Shown here piece by piece: positions 19,352 through 28,829 of a stretch of DNA of 64,000 nt. This DNA comes from Labilibacter marinus. GTDB taxonomy: Bacteria; Bacteroidota; Bacteroidia; Bacteroidales; Marinilabiliaceae. The stretch's first letter is position 1. Each line of letters begins with the position of its first letter. The notes under the pieces were generated by a model. The model did no database searches and had not been told where the DNA came from. It saw only the letters and a list, made by a program, of their open reading frames with translations. The stretch is taken from assembly GCF_001659685.2 (NCBI RefSeq), contig NZ_LXYE02000010.1, positions 1 through 64,000 on the forward strand, given 5' to 3'. A program made the position numbers and the translations under genes.

Positions 19352-20101
19352 ATGAATATATTAATAATAGAAGATGAAATGCCTGCAGCGCTTAAGTTAG
19401 AGCGAATGCTAAAAGGTATAGATGAAACGATTCATTTGGTTAAGGTGTTGGCTTCCGTTCAGGAGGCCACTACCTGGCTAAATAATAATCAGCATCCCGA
19501 CTTAATATTTATGGATATCCAGTTATCGGATGGTGTATGTTTCGAGATTTTTGAGAACTGTGAGATATCCAAACCTATTATTTTTACCACGGCCTATCAT
19601 GAGTATACCTTGCAAGCCTTTAAAGTAAATAGTGTGGATTATCTGCTAAAACCAGTGGATGAAGATGAACTTAAACAGGCGATAAATAAATACAGGTTAT
19701 TACATAAAGACGATACCCAAGCTAAATTACAAGAAGTGCTCAAGCAACTTCAGCCCAAACGAAAAGAACGATTTTTAATTAAGGTAGGAGAGCACTTTAA
19801 ATCTGTTGATGTAAACCAGATTAACTGTATTTATATTGAGGAGCGTTGCACTTTTATCCAAGTGGGTAAGGATAAAAATTATGCGATTGATTATTCATTG
19901 GAGAAGGTTGAAGGTATGTTAGATGAAAATTTATTCTTTAGAATCAATCGAAATATGATGGTGAATTTTTATGCCATCAAAGATATTGTGATTTACTCTT
20001 CTAACAGGCTAAAACTTGAAATGATGAACGGACATAACTCAGAACCTGTATTAGTTAGCCGCGAAAGAGTGAATGCCTTTAAAAAATGGATGGACAGGTA
20101 A
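19352..20101 (+). CDS. LytTR-family response regulator
   Basis: 249 residues. The receiver domain holds the acidic pair Glu7-Asp8, phosphoacceptor Asp55 (IFMDIQL) and Lys100 (YLLKP). The LytTR DNA-binding domain follows at about 145-249 (RFLIKVGEHFKSVDVNQI, then FFRINRNMMVNFYAIKDI). It starts six bases after the kinase stop, so the two form an operon. Downstream DNA is a palindrome-rich region rather than an obvious target gene. Confidence 0.95.
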   Translation: MNILIIEDEMPAALKLERMLKGIDETIHLVKVLASVQEATTWLNNNQHPDLIFMDIQLSDGVCFEIFENCEISKPIIFTTAYHEYTLQAFKVNSVDYLLKPVDEDELKQAINKYRLLHKDDTQAKLQEVLKQLQPKRKERFLIKVGEHFKSVDVNQINCIYIEERCTFIQVGKDKNYAIDYSLEKVEGMLDENLFFRINRNMMVNFYAIKDIVIYSSNRLKLEMMNGHNSEPVLVSRERVNAFKKWMDR

Positions 20102-20149
20102 GAGTTTAAAGTATCTAGTTAAAAGTGTTTAGTTGCTAGTTGTGAGTTT

Positions 20150-20505
20150 TTTAAGTCCAACGGACTTATTACAAAATTCCACCTCATTGTTCTGGATATA
20201 CAAGTCAATGTAAATAATTACTCCAATTTGTAATTGAGTGAGGACTAGCTCTAGCTCCTTTGGAGCAGAATATCAAGATGTTTATTTTCGTAGGGCGATG
20301 CCCCACGCTGTTGCTATAGCCCCGTTGGGGCAGATGTGCAGCAATGTTAATAATATCCATCAATTATTGGTTGGGGGAATGTAAAAAATGTAAATCGGGT
20401 TTCTGAATTGAAATACTAAAAAGTCCAACGGACTTATAGCACTAGCCCAGTGCAACGCTCTGGGTAACTAATGCAATGCAAATCATTGCTCCAACGAAGC
20501 AAAAG
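20150..20505. repeat. Cluster of short palindromes (REP-like)
   Basis: The 455-base gap between the two converging two-component operons contains at least six short hairpins: AAGTCCAACGGACTT at 20153-20167 and identically at 20421-20435, GCTCCTTTGGAGC at 20254-20266, an imperfect GTAGGGC/GCCCCAC pair at 20290-20306, GCCCCGTTGGGGC at 20319-20331, CCCAG/CTGGG at 20446-20464, and TTGCT/AGCAA at 20487-20503. The loops are often AAC, TTT or GTT. No coding frame is supported. The array resembles REP-type elements that are mobilised by RAYT transposases elsewhere in a genome. Confidence 0.7.
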
Positions 20506-20556
20506 CACCTTTCTTCATTTAACCTTTCTCCTTTTTTCCTGTTCCCTTCTCCTTTT

Positions 20557-21327
20557 TTATTTGCTTAACCACTGTTTAAACTTAGGAGATTTCTCTGCAG
20601 ATATAATGGCATCAAAAGGTAGCGGAGGTTCTATATTTAGCTTGAGTTTGTTTTTGGAATACACCACGGCATCCTTAACCGCTTTAATTTGTACAATACA
20701 TTTTCTATTGGCTCTGAAAAAATACTTGGGGTTTAGCTTTTCCTCTAACTGCTCCAATGTATTAGGTAGGTCGTAGGAGTGACCATCGAATGTGGTAATA
20801 AACACCGATTTATTCTCCGCATAAAAAGAAGCTATATCATCCACTTTTATGGTTTTAATTTTATCTCTAAAATGCACCATAAAACGCTCCTGATATTCAG
20901 GTTTATTTAAAGACTGCGATATGATCTGATTGATTTGTTGATAATCCACCACCGTAGAAGCTTGGCTATTGAGGTGAATCTTCTTGTATTTGCCAATCGC
21001 CTGTTCTAATCGCTCTTTTTCAATGGGTTTTAGTAAGTAGTCAACACTCACCTGTTGAAAAGCATCTATGGCATATTGATTAAAAGCAGTGGTGAAAATG
21101 ATGGGTGTTTCTACCTGTATCTGTTCAAAAATGGTAAAGCTGTTACCATCTGCCAAATGAATATCTAAAAAGATAAGGTCTACTTTGTTGTTGTTTAAAA
21201 ACTGCACCGTTTCCTGTACCGAATCCAATATTTCAACCACCTCAAATTCGGGAGCAATAATGCCTATGAGCGCATTAAGCTTTCGTGCCGATGGCATTTC
21301 GTCTTCTACAATTAGTACTTTAACCAT
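20557..21327 (-). CDS. LytTR-family response regulator (efflux operon)
   Basis: 256 residues with the same layout as the regulator at 19352: a receiver with Glu8-Asp9, phosphoacceptor Asp55 (IFLDIHL) and Lys100 (YLLKP), then a LytTR domain at about 150-256 (RFMVHFRDKIKTIKVDDI, then FFRANRKCIVQIKAVKDA). Its start overlaps the 3' end of the kinase gene by eight bases, showing translational coupling. It is the last gene of a five-gene unit with adaptor, RND pump and TolC, so it probably controls that pump. Confidence 0.95.
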   Translation of the reverse strand: MVKVLIVEDEMPSARKLNALIGIIAPEFEVVEILDSVQETVQFLNNNKVDLIFLDIHLADGNSFTIFEQIQVETPIIFTTAFNQYAIDAFQQVSVDYLLKPIEKERLEQAIGKYKKIHLNSQASTVVDYQQINQIISQSLNKPEYQERFMVHFRDKIKTIKVDDIASFYAENKSVFITTFDGHSYDLPNTLEQLEEKLNPKYFFRANRKCIVQIKAVKDAVVYSKNKLKLNIEPPLPFDAIISAEKSPKFKQWLSK

Positions 21328-22357
21328 GGCTTGGAGGTATTAAGGTTATTTTTACAGAGTATGATGTGCCGTCGTTTTTAATAACAGGTATCGTATAGTT
21401 TAGTAGCTCATATTTCTCCATGATATTGGTTTGTCCTGTATTGGTTGAGTCAATATCAGAGAGGTCTCTTTGTTGCAAGTTGTTACTTACAATTAAACAA
21501 TTGTCTTCACTATAAATTTTTATACTCAGTGGTTGATTGCGTGCTACCACATTGTGTTTAATCGCATTTTCAACTAACACTTGCAAAGTTAATGGAGCTA
21601 TCATCATATCCATTTTTTCAGTGGCTATGTCTATCTCGTAAGCAAATCCTTCCTCAAACCTAAATTTGTATAATTGAAGGTAACTCTTGATAAATTCAAC
21701 CTCTTCTTCCAAACTCACTAAATCGCGTTTGTTGATGGATAAAACATAACGGTATACCTGAGAGAAACGCTGAATGAATTTGTCGGCTTTTTCTACATCT
21801 TCATAAATAATACCAGATAGTACACTCAGGTTATTGAATAAAAAATGGTGATCGAGCTGGGTTTTTAAGGCACTGTATTTGGCATTTATCTGTTCTTTTT
21901 CGAGATGAGCTACCTGAATGGCCAACTTATTTCTTTCTTCCATACCCATGATTAGCTCAATAAGTACCAGAAACAGTGTGTCCATCATAAGCGGTACTAC
22001 ATACAGAAAATCTCTGCTATGTTCGTGTTCTGAACCAAAATGGCCACAGCTTGACAAATAATTAATACCCCATATTCCTAAAGAGGCATGCACTAAAACT
22101 AAACCTGCATCCATGAGTAAACGCAGACTCCACTTATCGTTCCAGTCTACTTTTTTATTAAACCAGCTCACTGCAAAGTAAAAAACTGTAACCGTTACTG
22201 CTGCGTTTAATAAAGCCCATCCCATACGAGTGGCTATAATTTCTTGTACTTCTTCAATTGTTCTGTAGCCAAAAAATAGCATCAGCAAAATAGAAGTTAC
22301 CATAATTAAGATGGTAATTAATGGGATGAATATTACTTTTCCTCTATTAGGTATCAT
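21320..22357 (-). CDS. LytS-type sensor histidine kinase (efflux operon)
   Basis: 345 residues, the same length as the kinase at 18308. About four membrane helices lie in residues 8-155. The phosphoacceptor region reads LDHHFLFNNLSVLSG, so the usual Asn-Pro before His is Asp-His. The ATPase region contains LLVENAIKHN in the form LVENAIKHNVV. It begins 24 bases after the TolC stop and overlaps the response regulator by eight bases. The location suggests a sensor of envelope stress or of a pump substrate. Confidence 0.93.
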   Translation of the reverse strand: MIPNRGKVIFIPLITILIMVTSILLMLFFGYRTIEEVQEIIATRMGWALLNAAVTVTVFYFAVSWFNKKVDWNDKWSLRLLMDAGLVLVHASLGIWGINYLSSCGHFGSEHEHSRDFLYVVPLMMDTLFLVLIELIMGMEERNKLAIQVAHLEKEQINAKYSALKTQLDHHFLFNNLSVLSGIIYEDVEKADKFIQRFSQVYRYVLSINKRDLVSLEEEVEFIKSYLQLYKFRFEEGFAYEIDIATEKMDMMIAPLTLQVLVENAIKHNVVARNQPLSIKIYSEDNCLIVSNNLQQRDLSDIDSTNTGQTNIMEKYELLNYTIPVIKNDGTSYSVKITLIPPSHG

Positions 22358-22381
22358 TCTGTGCGGGTTTAAGGGTAACTA

Positions 22382-23701
22382 TTAGTTTTTAACCAACTCT
22401 CCTGTAATTCGTAATAAATTAAACTCAGCTACTTTGGCGTTAAAGCGAGCATCGTTATAATTAAAAGCTACGTTTAGTAGGTTTTGCTGAGCGGTTCTAA
22501 ACTCAATAGATGTTACGCTACCAAGTTTAAACATTTCTTGGGTTTGCTCAAAATTTAAACGGGCCTGAGCCATGCTTCTTTCTTCCAGTTCAATAATTTG
22601 CTTTTTATAGGCATAGTCGGTATAAGCATTGGCCGCGTCTCGTTCCAGTTCCGACTTTAATTGCAAGGTACGTTCCTGTTCGCTCAAAATATTTAATTTC
22701 GCATTTTTCTCGCGTGTACGTTGTTGCCCTCCGTTAAATACATTAAACTTTAAAGATAAACCTGTGTTTACCCCATTGCTTTGCGAGTAGATGCTATTGT
22801 TATTAGTAAAGTCAGTTCTGTTATACCCATATTGACCGTAAGCCGATATAGTAGGGTATTTGCCCGCTTGAGCCAGTTTTAAATCCAGACTTGTAATTTC
22901 TTCTTGCTTTAATTGCGACTGTAAATAGGTATTGTGCGTTAAGGCCGAAGCCACCACTTGTTCGCTTGTAAATAACTTTTCAAAGGATAAATCTTCGTTA
23001 ACGCTATAGGTGGAATTAACAGGTGCTCCCAATACCACATTTAAATCTTTTATAGCTGTAACGTAGTTTTGTTCTGCGTTTAATATACGGGTGCTATCCG
23101 TATTCATATCTACTTCAGCATTTAGTACTGCTAACGAGTTTGCTTGACCATAAACTTTTCTATCCAATGCTTTTTGGTAGCGTTCTTTAGATATTTCCAT
23201 TGAAGCTTTTGCTAAACGTAGTACTTGTTGTGCACTACATACTGTGTAATAACTCTGCACCACGTTAAGCATTGTATTTTCCATTTGTTGCTTAAAAAGT
23301 ATCTGCTGACGCTCGTCGGTTTGTTGCAGTTTTTTGTAGTTATAACGATTGCCAAAACCATCGAATAGCGCATAGTCTATACGGGCATTTCCGTTGTATC
23401 CAGTTGAGCTGGCGTCTTCATTTTTAATGACTCCCCAAATTTTATTTTCACTTTCCGAGTCTGTAAAGTCATAGTCGGCACCTCCATTTACGGAAACCGA
23501 TGGAAGTAAACCTGCATTACCAATGGTATTATTGTTTTTGGCTTGTTGCAATTGATTTTCTGCAATTTTTAAATCGTAATTGTTGGTCATGGCAACACCA
23601 ATAGCTTTTTCAAGCGTAAGCTCGCCTTCTATCTGCTGAGCTTTAAGTAATGGAAAAACCATCAAGCTTAAAGCCATTATAATAAATGTTTTTCTTAACA
23701 T
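22382..23701 (-). CDS. TolC-family outer-membrane efflux protein
   Basis: 439 residues with a signal peptide ending near LLKAQ. Two OEP repeats are visible (about 30-220 and 240-435), each with long amphipathic helices: LTLEKAIGVAMTNNYDLKIAENQL at the start and VASALTHNTYLQSQL at the second. It forms the outer-membrane channel of a tripartite pump with the adjoining RND and adaptor proteins. It lies 75 bases after the RND stop. Confidence 0.95.
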   Translation of the reverse strand: MLRKTFIIMALSLMVFPLLKAQQIEGELTLEKAIGVAMTNNYDLKIAENQLQQAKNNNTIGNAGLLPSVSVNGGADYDFTDSESENKIWGVIKNEDASSTGYNGNARIDYALFDGFGNRYNYKKLQQTDERQQILFKQQMENTMLNVVQSYYTVCSAQQVLRLAKASMEISKERYQKALDRKVYGQANSLAVLNAEVDMNTDSTRILNAEQNYVTAIKDLNVVLGAPVNSTYSVNEDLSFEKLFTSEQVVASALTHNTYLQSQLKQEEITSLDLKLAQAGKYPTISAYGQYGYNRTDFTNNNSIYSQSNGVNTGLSLKFNVFNGGQQRTREKNAKLNILSEQERTLQLKSELERDAANAYTDYAYKKQIIELEERSMAQARLNFEQTQEMFKLGSVTSIEFRTAQQNLLNVAFNYNDARFNAKVAEFNLLRITGELVKN

Positions 23702-23776
23702 GCTCTTGTTATTAAAACCAGTTTAATACTAGCTCCTATAAATAGCAGGAGTTAGTATTAGAACCTAGCTTATTAT

Positions 23777-26700
23777 TTATTCGTTTTCTTCTTCAAAATG
23801 AATTTCTTTAATCGCATTCTCTACTTCTTCATGTGTTACTTTTCTTCCTTTAATTAAAGATAGAATGCTAACTCTAGAATTGTTGGTAATGGTTAACATC
23901 ACAGGTAGTAATACCAAGGTTGTTGTGGTAGCCATTAACATACCGTATGCTAAGGATAGCGCAACGGGAATTAAGAACTTAGCTTGCATGCTGGTTTCTA
24001 ACACCATTGGTGCCATACCTACCACCGTTGTTAAAGTGGTTAATAGGATAGGGCGTAATCTTGATACACCAGCATCAACGAGTGCTTCCTGATATTTCAT
24101 GCCTTCCTTGAGGTTAATGTTGAGGGCATTAATTAATACCAAACTATCATTAATCATTACACCCATTAGGGCTATAATACCCATGGCCGACATAATACTG
24201 AGGCTCATGCCATGAATCCAGTGCCCTACAATAACACCCACTAAAGCCAAAGGAATCATGGCATATACTAGTAGACTTTGCGTTACAGAACGAAGGGTAA
24301 GCATAACAATAGCTAACATCAGTATTAAAACAATAGGCATAACTATTTGAGCGGAATTCTTTACTTTATCCGTCTCTCTCTTTTGTCCATCGTAAATAGG
24401 TTTTATATTCGGATATTTTAATAACAAATCTTCCAGTACCTCTACTTTTAAATTGGCCATTATATCCGATACGGAAGCAGCAGGGTCGGTTAAGTTAGCT
24501 TCTATCTGTACTTCTTTCTCAAATTCAAGGTGACGAACATTAGATATTCCGTTCACGGTTTTTAAGGTGGCTAATTCCGATAGCGGATAGGCTTTACCAT
24601 TGCCCAAACGTATTTTCATATTTTCGAGCTGACCTATCGAACGACGATTTTCAATATCGTAACGAACCCAAACACGAACTTCATCTTTTCCACGTTGTAT
24701 TCTTTGTGCTTCGTTACCAAAAAATGCGTAACGAACTTGCGTAATAACATCGCGGTATGTAATGCCTAATAAATACGCTTTCTCTTTTAATTCTATCTCA
24801 ATCTCTCTGTTTCCAACAGGAGCAACATCAGATACTTCAGCAAACTCAGGTCTGTTCTTTAATATTTGTTTTAGCTCTTCTTTTACCTCTTGAAGTTCCT
24901 TATTATCGTTACCAACTAAGCTTAAAACAAAAGCCTTACCAAACGGAGAGAAGCCTTCAATTAATAAAGATTCTGCTCCAGGAATTACACCCACTTTTTC
25001 TCTAATCATAGAGGTGACTGTTCCGGTAAGCGAGTTTCTCGTTTCAGAATCTTTCATCTGAACCTGTATCATTGCCGAATGCCCAGAACCCTTAAATTGT
25101 TGATATACTTTATCAATAATGTCTACATCCTCAATGCCTTCTTCCTTTAATTCATCGTTTACTTCCCAAATAGCATTGTAAATAACATCAAGCGATTCTT
25201 GGGTAATTTCATCTTCAGTACCTGAAGGCATTACCAAACTAATGGTGAAATTGTCTCCTTCTACCTGAGGGAAAAAAGTTGTTCCAACGAATCCTGCTTT
25301 TACTAATCCTATGGAAAGAATAAATACAGCCGTAAATCCTGCCAATGTTATGGTACGATTATTTATAGACCATTTTATAAATGGACGATAATACCTATCG
25401 GCAAAAACAATAACCCATCGTTCGGCCCAGCCCATATATTTTTTCCATGCCGAGCCATTGTTTTTGGTTAATGCTTTAGAGTGTGCCAGGTGAGATGGTA
25501 AAATAATTAATCCTTCTATTAGAGAAACGAATAATATGAAGATGACAATAACAGCTACTTCACTAAAAAAGTCTCCCATTCTTCCATCTAAAAATATAAA
25601 GGACGAGAAGGCTAACATGGTAGTAATTACTCCTGAAACAACTGCAGGCGTAACCTCCATGGTTCCGTCAATGGCCGCTTTAATAGGTTTTTTACCCATG
25701 TTCCAATGGCGGTATACATTTTCAGCTACCACAATGGCATCATCCACTAATATACCCAACACTAATATTAAACCAAAAAGGGATAACATATTAATGGTAA
25801 CATTAGTTAGTGGTAGTAATATAAACATCCCTAAAATAGAGATGGGGATACCAACAGCTACCCAAAATGCCAATCGTGGATTTAGAAACAACGACAAGAA
25901 CAACAACACCAATAAAATACCCATCCAACCATTTTTAAACAGTAAATCGATACGTTGATTTAAGGTAACACTCATGTCGTTGTTTACCGTTGCCACAAAT
26001 AATTCTTGCGCGCTATTAAACTCCTCAAGGTATTTCTTAATGTCATCTGTGGAGCTTAATATATCTTCGTTAAAGGTATTTTCAATGGTGAAAACAACGG
26101 CTTGTTTGTTATTGAATAGTACTTGCGAAGGTTTGTCTTCCCACATATCTTTAATCTGGGCCACATCTTTTAAGCGAATAACACCGCTGTTGGTTGTGCG
26201 AATAACAATATCTTCGATGCCTTCGCTTTGGTAAGCTCTATTTCTAACCCTAATGTAAAATTCTTCTTCACCATCTTTTACACTTCCTCCCGTCATAATC
26301 AGGTTGGTAGAAGATACTGCTTGAGCTATTTCATTAAAAGTAATTTGATAGGACTCCAGTTTCTTTTCGTTTAGTAAAATCGCAATCTCTTCATCGGGAT
26401 ATCCACCCAATGTAATTTTAGAAACACTGGGCATCTTTAATAGATCGCGTTCAATCAGACGAGCTGCAGTTTTAAGCTGTTTTAAAGAAGCTTTTTTATC
26501 ACCTTTGGCAGTAATTACAAAGGTCATTGCCCTATTTACATCATCGTGCTTGTAAGTTACAATAGATTCTATGGCCACAGGAAACGACGATATTCTGTCT
26601 ACCTCATTTTTTACTTTAATCAAGGCTTCATCCATATCAGTGCCCTTCAGCATTTCAATGGTCACTGTTCCGCTATTTTCTCTCGAAACGGAGGTCACGC

Positions 26701-26938
26701 GTTCCATGTTTTCAAGACCTTTAATATTCTCTTCTATTTTTAAGATAGCGCCCTCTTCAACCTCCTCAGGCGAGGCTCCTGGGTGAACGATATCTACATA
26801 AATAAATCGTTGAGCAACATTCGGAAAGAAGTTTCTTTGCATTCCGATCAATGCAACAGCTCCAAATATTATTATCATTCCCATGATCAGATTTACTGCC
26901 AATGGAAACTTTATAAAGTATGTAATTAATTTTTTCAT
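23777..26938 (-). CDS. Efflux RND transporter permease
   Basis: 1053 residues from the ATG at 26938 (MKKLITYFIKFPLAVNL). It is a 12-helix inner-membrane RND pump of the AcrB/MMPL superfamily with two large periplasmic loops. The proton-relay Asp pair is present in LVDDAIVVAENVYRH (about residue 400), and the second half has VMINDSLVLINALN. The absence of the hydrophobic-drug-pump residues typical of AcrB means that the substrate cannot be named. Together with the adaptor upstream and TolC downstream it makes a full tripartite system. The longer frame to 26956 adds six residues ahead of the conserved MKKL. Confidence 0.95.
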   Translation of the reverse strand: MKKLITYFIKFPLAVNLIMGMIIIFGAVALIGMQRNFFPNVAQRFIYVDIVHPGASPEEVEEGAILKIEENIKGLENMERVTSVSRENSGTVTIEMLKGTDMDEALIKVKNEVDRISSFPVAIESIVTYKHDDVNRAMTFVITAKGDKKASLKQLKTAARLIERDLLKMPSVSKITLGGYPDEEIAILLNEKKLESYQITFNEIAQAVSSTNLIMTGGSVKDGEEEFYIRVRNRAYQSEGIEDIVIRTTNSGVIRLKDVAQIKDMWEDKPSQVLFNNKQAVVFTIENTFNEDILSSTDDIKKYLEEFNSAQELFVATVNNDMSVTLNQRIDLLFKNGWMGILLVLLFLSLFLNPRLAFWVAVGIPISILGMFILLPLTNVTINMLSLFGLILVLGILVDDAIVVAENVYRHWNMGKKPIKAAIDGTMEVTPAVVSGVITTMLAFSSFIFLDGRMGDFFSEVAVIVIFILFVSLIEGLIILPSHLAHSKALTKNNGSAWKKYMGWAERWVIVFADRYYRPFIKWSINNRTITLAGFTAVFILSIGLVKAGFVGTTFFPQVEGDNFTISLVMPSGTEDEITQESLDVIYNAIWEVNDELKEEGIEDVDIIDKVYQQFKGSGHSAMIQVQMKDSETRNSLTGTVTSMIREKVGVIPGAESLLIEGFSPFGKAFVLSLVGNDNKELQEVKEELKQILKNRPEFAEVSDVAPVGNREIEIELKEKAYLLGITYRDVITQVRYAFFGNEAQRIQRGKDEVRVWVRYDIENRRSIGQLENMKIRLGNGKAYPLSELATLKTVNGISNVRHLEFEKEVQIEANLTDPAASVSDIMANLKVEVLEDLLLKYPNIKPIYDGQKRETDKVKNSAQIVMPIVLILMLAIVMLTLRSVTQSLLVYAMIPLALVGVIVGHWIHGMSLSIMSAMGIIALMGVMINDSLVLINALNINLKEGMKYQEALVDAGVSRLRPILLTTLTTVVGMAPMVLETSMQAKFLIPVALSLAYGMLMATTTTLVLLPVMLTITNNSRVSILSLIKGRKVTHEEVENAIKEIHFEEENE

Positions 26939-26972
26939 TGCTAAAGTATGTATCAAATGTCAATGATCAGTA

Positions 26973-28082
26973 TTAATTGCTAATAGAAACTGGCATGCCA
27001 TCGTAGGCATTTTTTACCACTGTTGACAATACTGCTGCATCATTGTCTAAACCTTCAATAATGGCAATATCTCCCTGTCTCATTAGTACTTTAACTGTAC
27101 GATGTATTAATTTTCCATCTTCAACAATAAACACTTGGTTGTTGTCGTCAATCATTTTTCGAGGTATACTCATTGCATTTTCAAAAGGAGCAAGACCAAT
27201 GTGAGCAGTTAAGTACATTCCTTCTTTTAACTCCTGACCAGAAGTACGAATAAATACTTTTACACTTTGGGATAACTCATCAATATCACCTCCAATGCGA
27301 ATCACTTTCCCATTCCATTCACCGCTCATTTCAGATGAGCTAAGCTTCGTTTCGGTACCTATTTTTATTTCTTTCATAGCAGCCAAAGGGAGCGTTACCT
27401 CTAAATCGTATAGCGAAGGGTTAATGAATGCACCCAGTTCAGTTCCTGAACGCACAGCCATTCCTGCTTCTGCTTGAGATGCGGTAACGATACCATTGAA
27501 TGGAGCTCTGATAGTATATTTATAAAAACGTTCTTCCGAAGATTGAATGGTAAAATAATTGGCATAAACACCTTTGCCACTTAAGTAAAATTTTTCCTGG
27601 TCATCATTGGCCTTAGGCATGGCAGGAAGTTTTTTATTGATATCTAATTCAAGTACATATGCACGCCAGCTTTTGTATGCAATAGGGTAATCTGCCTTTA
27701 AATCGGGTAATATTGAAGTGATAAGTGTAATGAAATTACTTTTTTGCGAAAGTAAAGTCATTCGGTATTCTTCAGCATCAATGGCCAACATGATATCGCC
27801 TTTGCTGTATTTTTTACCTTCTCTAAATGTTTTAGCTGATTCGAGTAGTTGACCTTCTACCTGCGCAAAAATAACAAGTCGTTCTGCTGCAGTAATCTTA
27901 CCTGTTGAAGTTACATTGTATGCTACATTGCCCACTTTGGGTTGAATAACTTTAACCAATGCGGCTTTTGTTTCTGTGTTTGGTTGCTTTTTTTTGTTTT
28001 TGGCCGGTAAAGCTTTAACAATCAATAATGCCATAACTACAATTAATACAGCAGTTCCGATGGCAATTAATCTCTTTTTCAT
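26973..28082 (-). CDS. Efflux RND periplasmic adaptor (HlyD/MFP family)
   Basis: 369 residues with an N-terminal membrane anchor (about 4-24). A lipoyl-like domain and a short helical hairpin follow (VTSTGKITAAERLVIFAQVEGQL near 60, then RAPFNGIVTASQAEAGMAVRSG). The beta-barrel and membrane-proximal domains complete it. It is the first gene of the unit adaptor-RND-TolC-kinase-regulator on the minus strand. About 260 bases of AT-rich DNA upstream hold its promoter, which I cannot pinpoint. Confidence 0.94.
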   Translation of the reverse strand: MKKRLIAIGTAVLIVVMALLIVKALPAKNKKKQPNTETKAALVKVIQPKVGNVAYNVTSTGKITAAERLVIFAQVEGQLLESAKTFREGKKYSKGDIMLAIDAEEYRMTLLSQKSNFITLITSILPDLKADYPIAYKSWRAYVLELDINKKLPAMPKANDDQEKFYLSGKGVYANYFTIQSSEERFYKYTIRAPFNGIVTASQAEAGMAVRSGTELGAFINPSLYDLEVTLPLAAMKEIKIGTETKLSSSEMSGEWNGKVIRIGGDIDELSQSVKVFIRTSGQELKEGMYLTAHIGLAPFENAMSIPRKMIDDNNQVFIVEDGKLIHRTVKVLMRQGDIAIIEGLDNDAAVLSTVVKNAYDGMPVSISN

Positions 28083-28345
28083 CGTGATTATATTTAAGTT
28101 TTAATTTTTGCTCAAGTTTCATTAACGACAATAAAGGTGAATATTTCAAGGTCAAAATGAAAAATGAAAGGAGTGAACTAGGTAATAGTGTTATTGAATT
28201 GGATTTTTAGGAGATAAAGTTTTAAATGAAATTAAGATAGTGTAATGTTTGAAGAACTTAGCTGGCAATCTGGAAGACATAGCTATTTATTCGTTACTTT
28301 ATGAATTGGAGTTTATCTTGAATGGCTTATATAGGTGTTTATATT

Positions 28346-28807
28346 TCAAATAGAGTAATCATTCCATTCTATCAGAATCCAGTTTCCATTTCTTTTCTCA
28401 AAAACAAAGTCTATACTAATTCCATTATCTATTCCTCTGATTAAAATCTTTGCCTTATCTACTCCAAGTTCAATTGATTGTTGATGAGAATTCGTATTTC
28501 TGTTTTTAGTTTCTGAATTGTTACCCAATTGTAGAAATTTCCAATCTTCCTTTTTAATTAGGTCTATAAATTCATCTTCTTCCATATCGATTGAAGTGAA
28601 CTTGAGAGGAAATAATATATGATTTAATTGGAATGTAGAGTCAGAGCTAAACAACTCTAGAAAGTTATTAAAACTCATACATGTTGAGTCTTGTATTGGT
28701 GTTAATGGAGATCTATTGAACTTTTTATCATGCTGTGAGAATGAATTTCTAAAACCATTTAGAGTGAAAAAAAGAATTACTCCAAGTATTAAAATATGTG
28801 CTTTCAT
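28346..28807 (-). CDS. Hypothetical exported protein (possibly DUF4348)
   Basis: 153 residues. The N-terminus is a signal peptide (LILGVILFFTLNGF). The mature part resembles the DUF4348 layout I know from Bacteroides: a conserved FNNFLELFSSDSTFQLNHILFPL segment and a C-terminal WILIEWNDYSI strand. I hold the family assignment loosely. The gene lies 22 bases downstream of the CBM9-like lipoprotein and may share its transcript. Confidence 0.7.
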   Translation of the reverse strand: MKAHILILGVILFFTLNGFRNSFSQHDKKFNRSPLTPIQDSTCMSFNNFLELFSSDSTFQLNHILFPLKFTSIDMEEDEFIDLIKKEDWKFLQLGNNSETKNRNTNSHQQSIELGVDKAKILIRGIDNGISIDFVFEKRNGNWILIEWNDYSI

Positions 28808-28829
28808 ATCTATTGTTTATATGAGTTAT

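Noticed and set aside
20150-20505. A short gene at 20471-20776 in the palindrome cluster
   Set aside because: The frame is mostly antisense to the response regulator gene and its text is not protein-like.
25536-26786. Several plus-strand frames inside the RND pump gene
   Set aside because: They lie antisense to a well-supported family gene and show low-complexity, non-homologous text.
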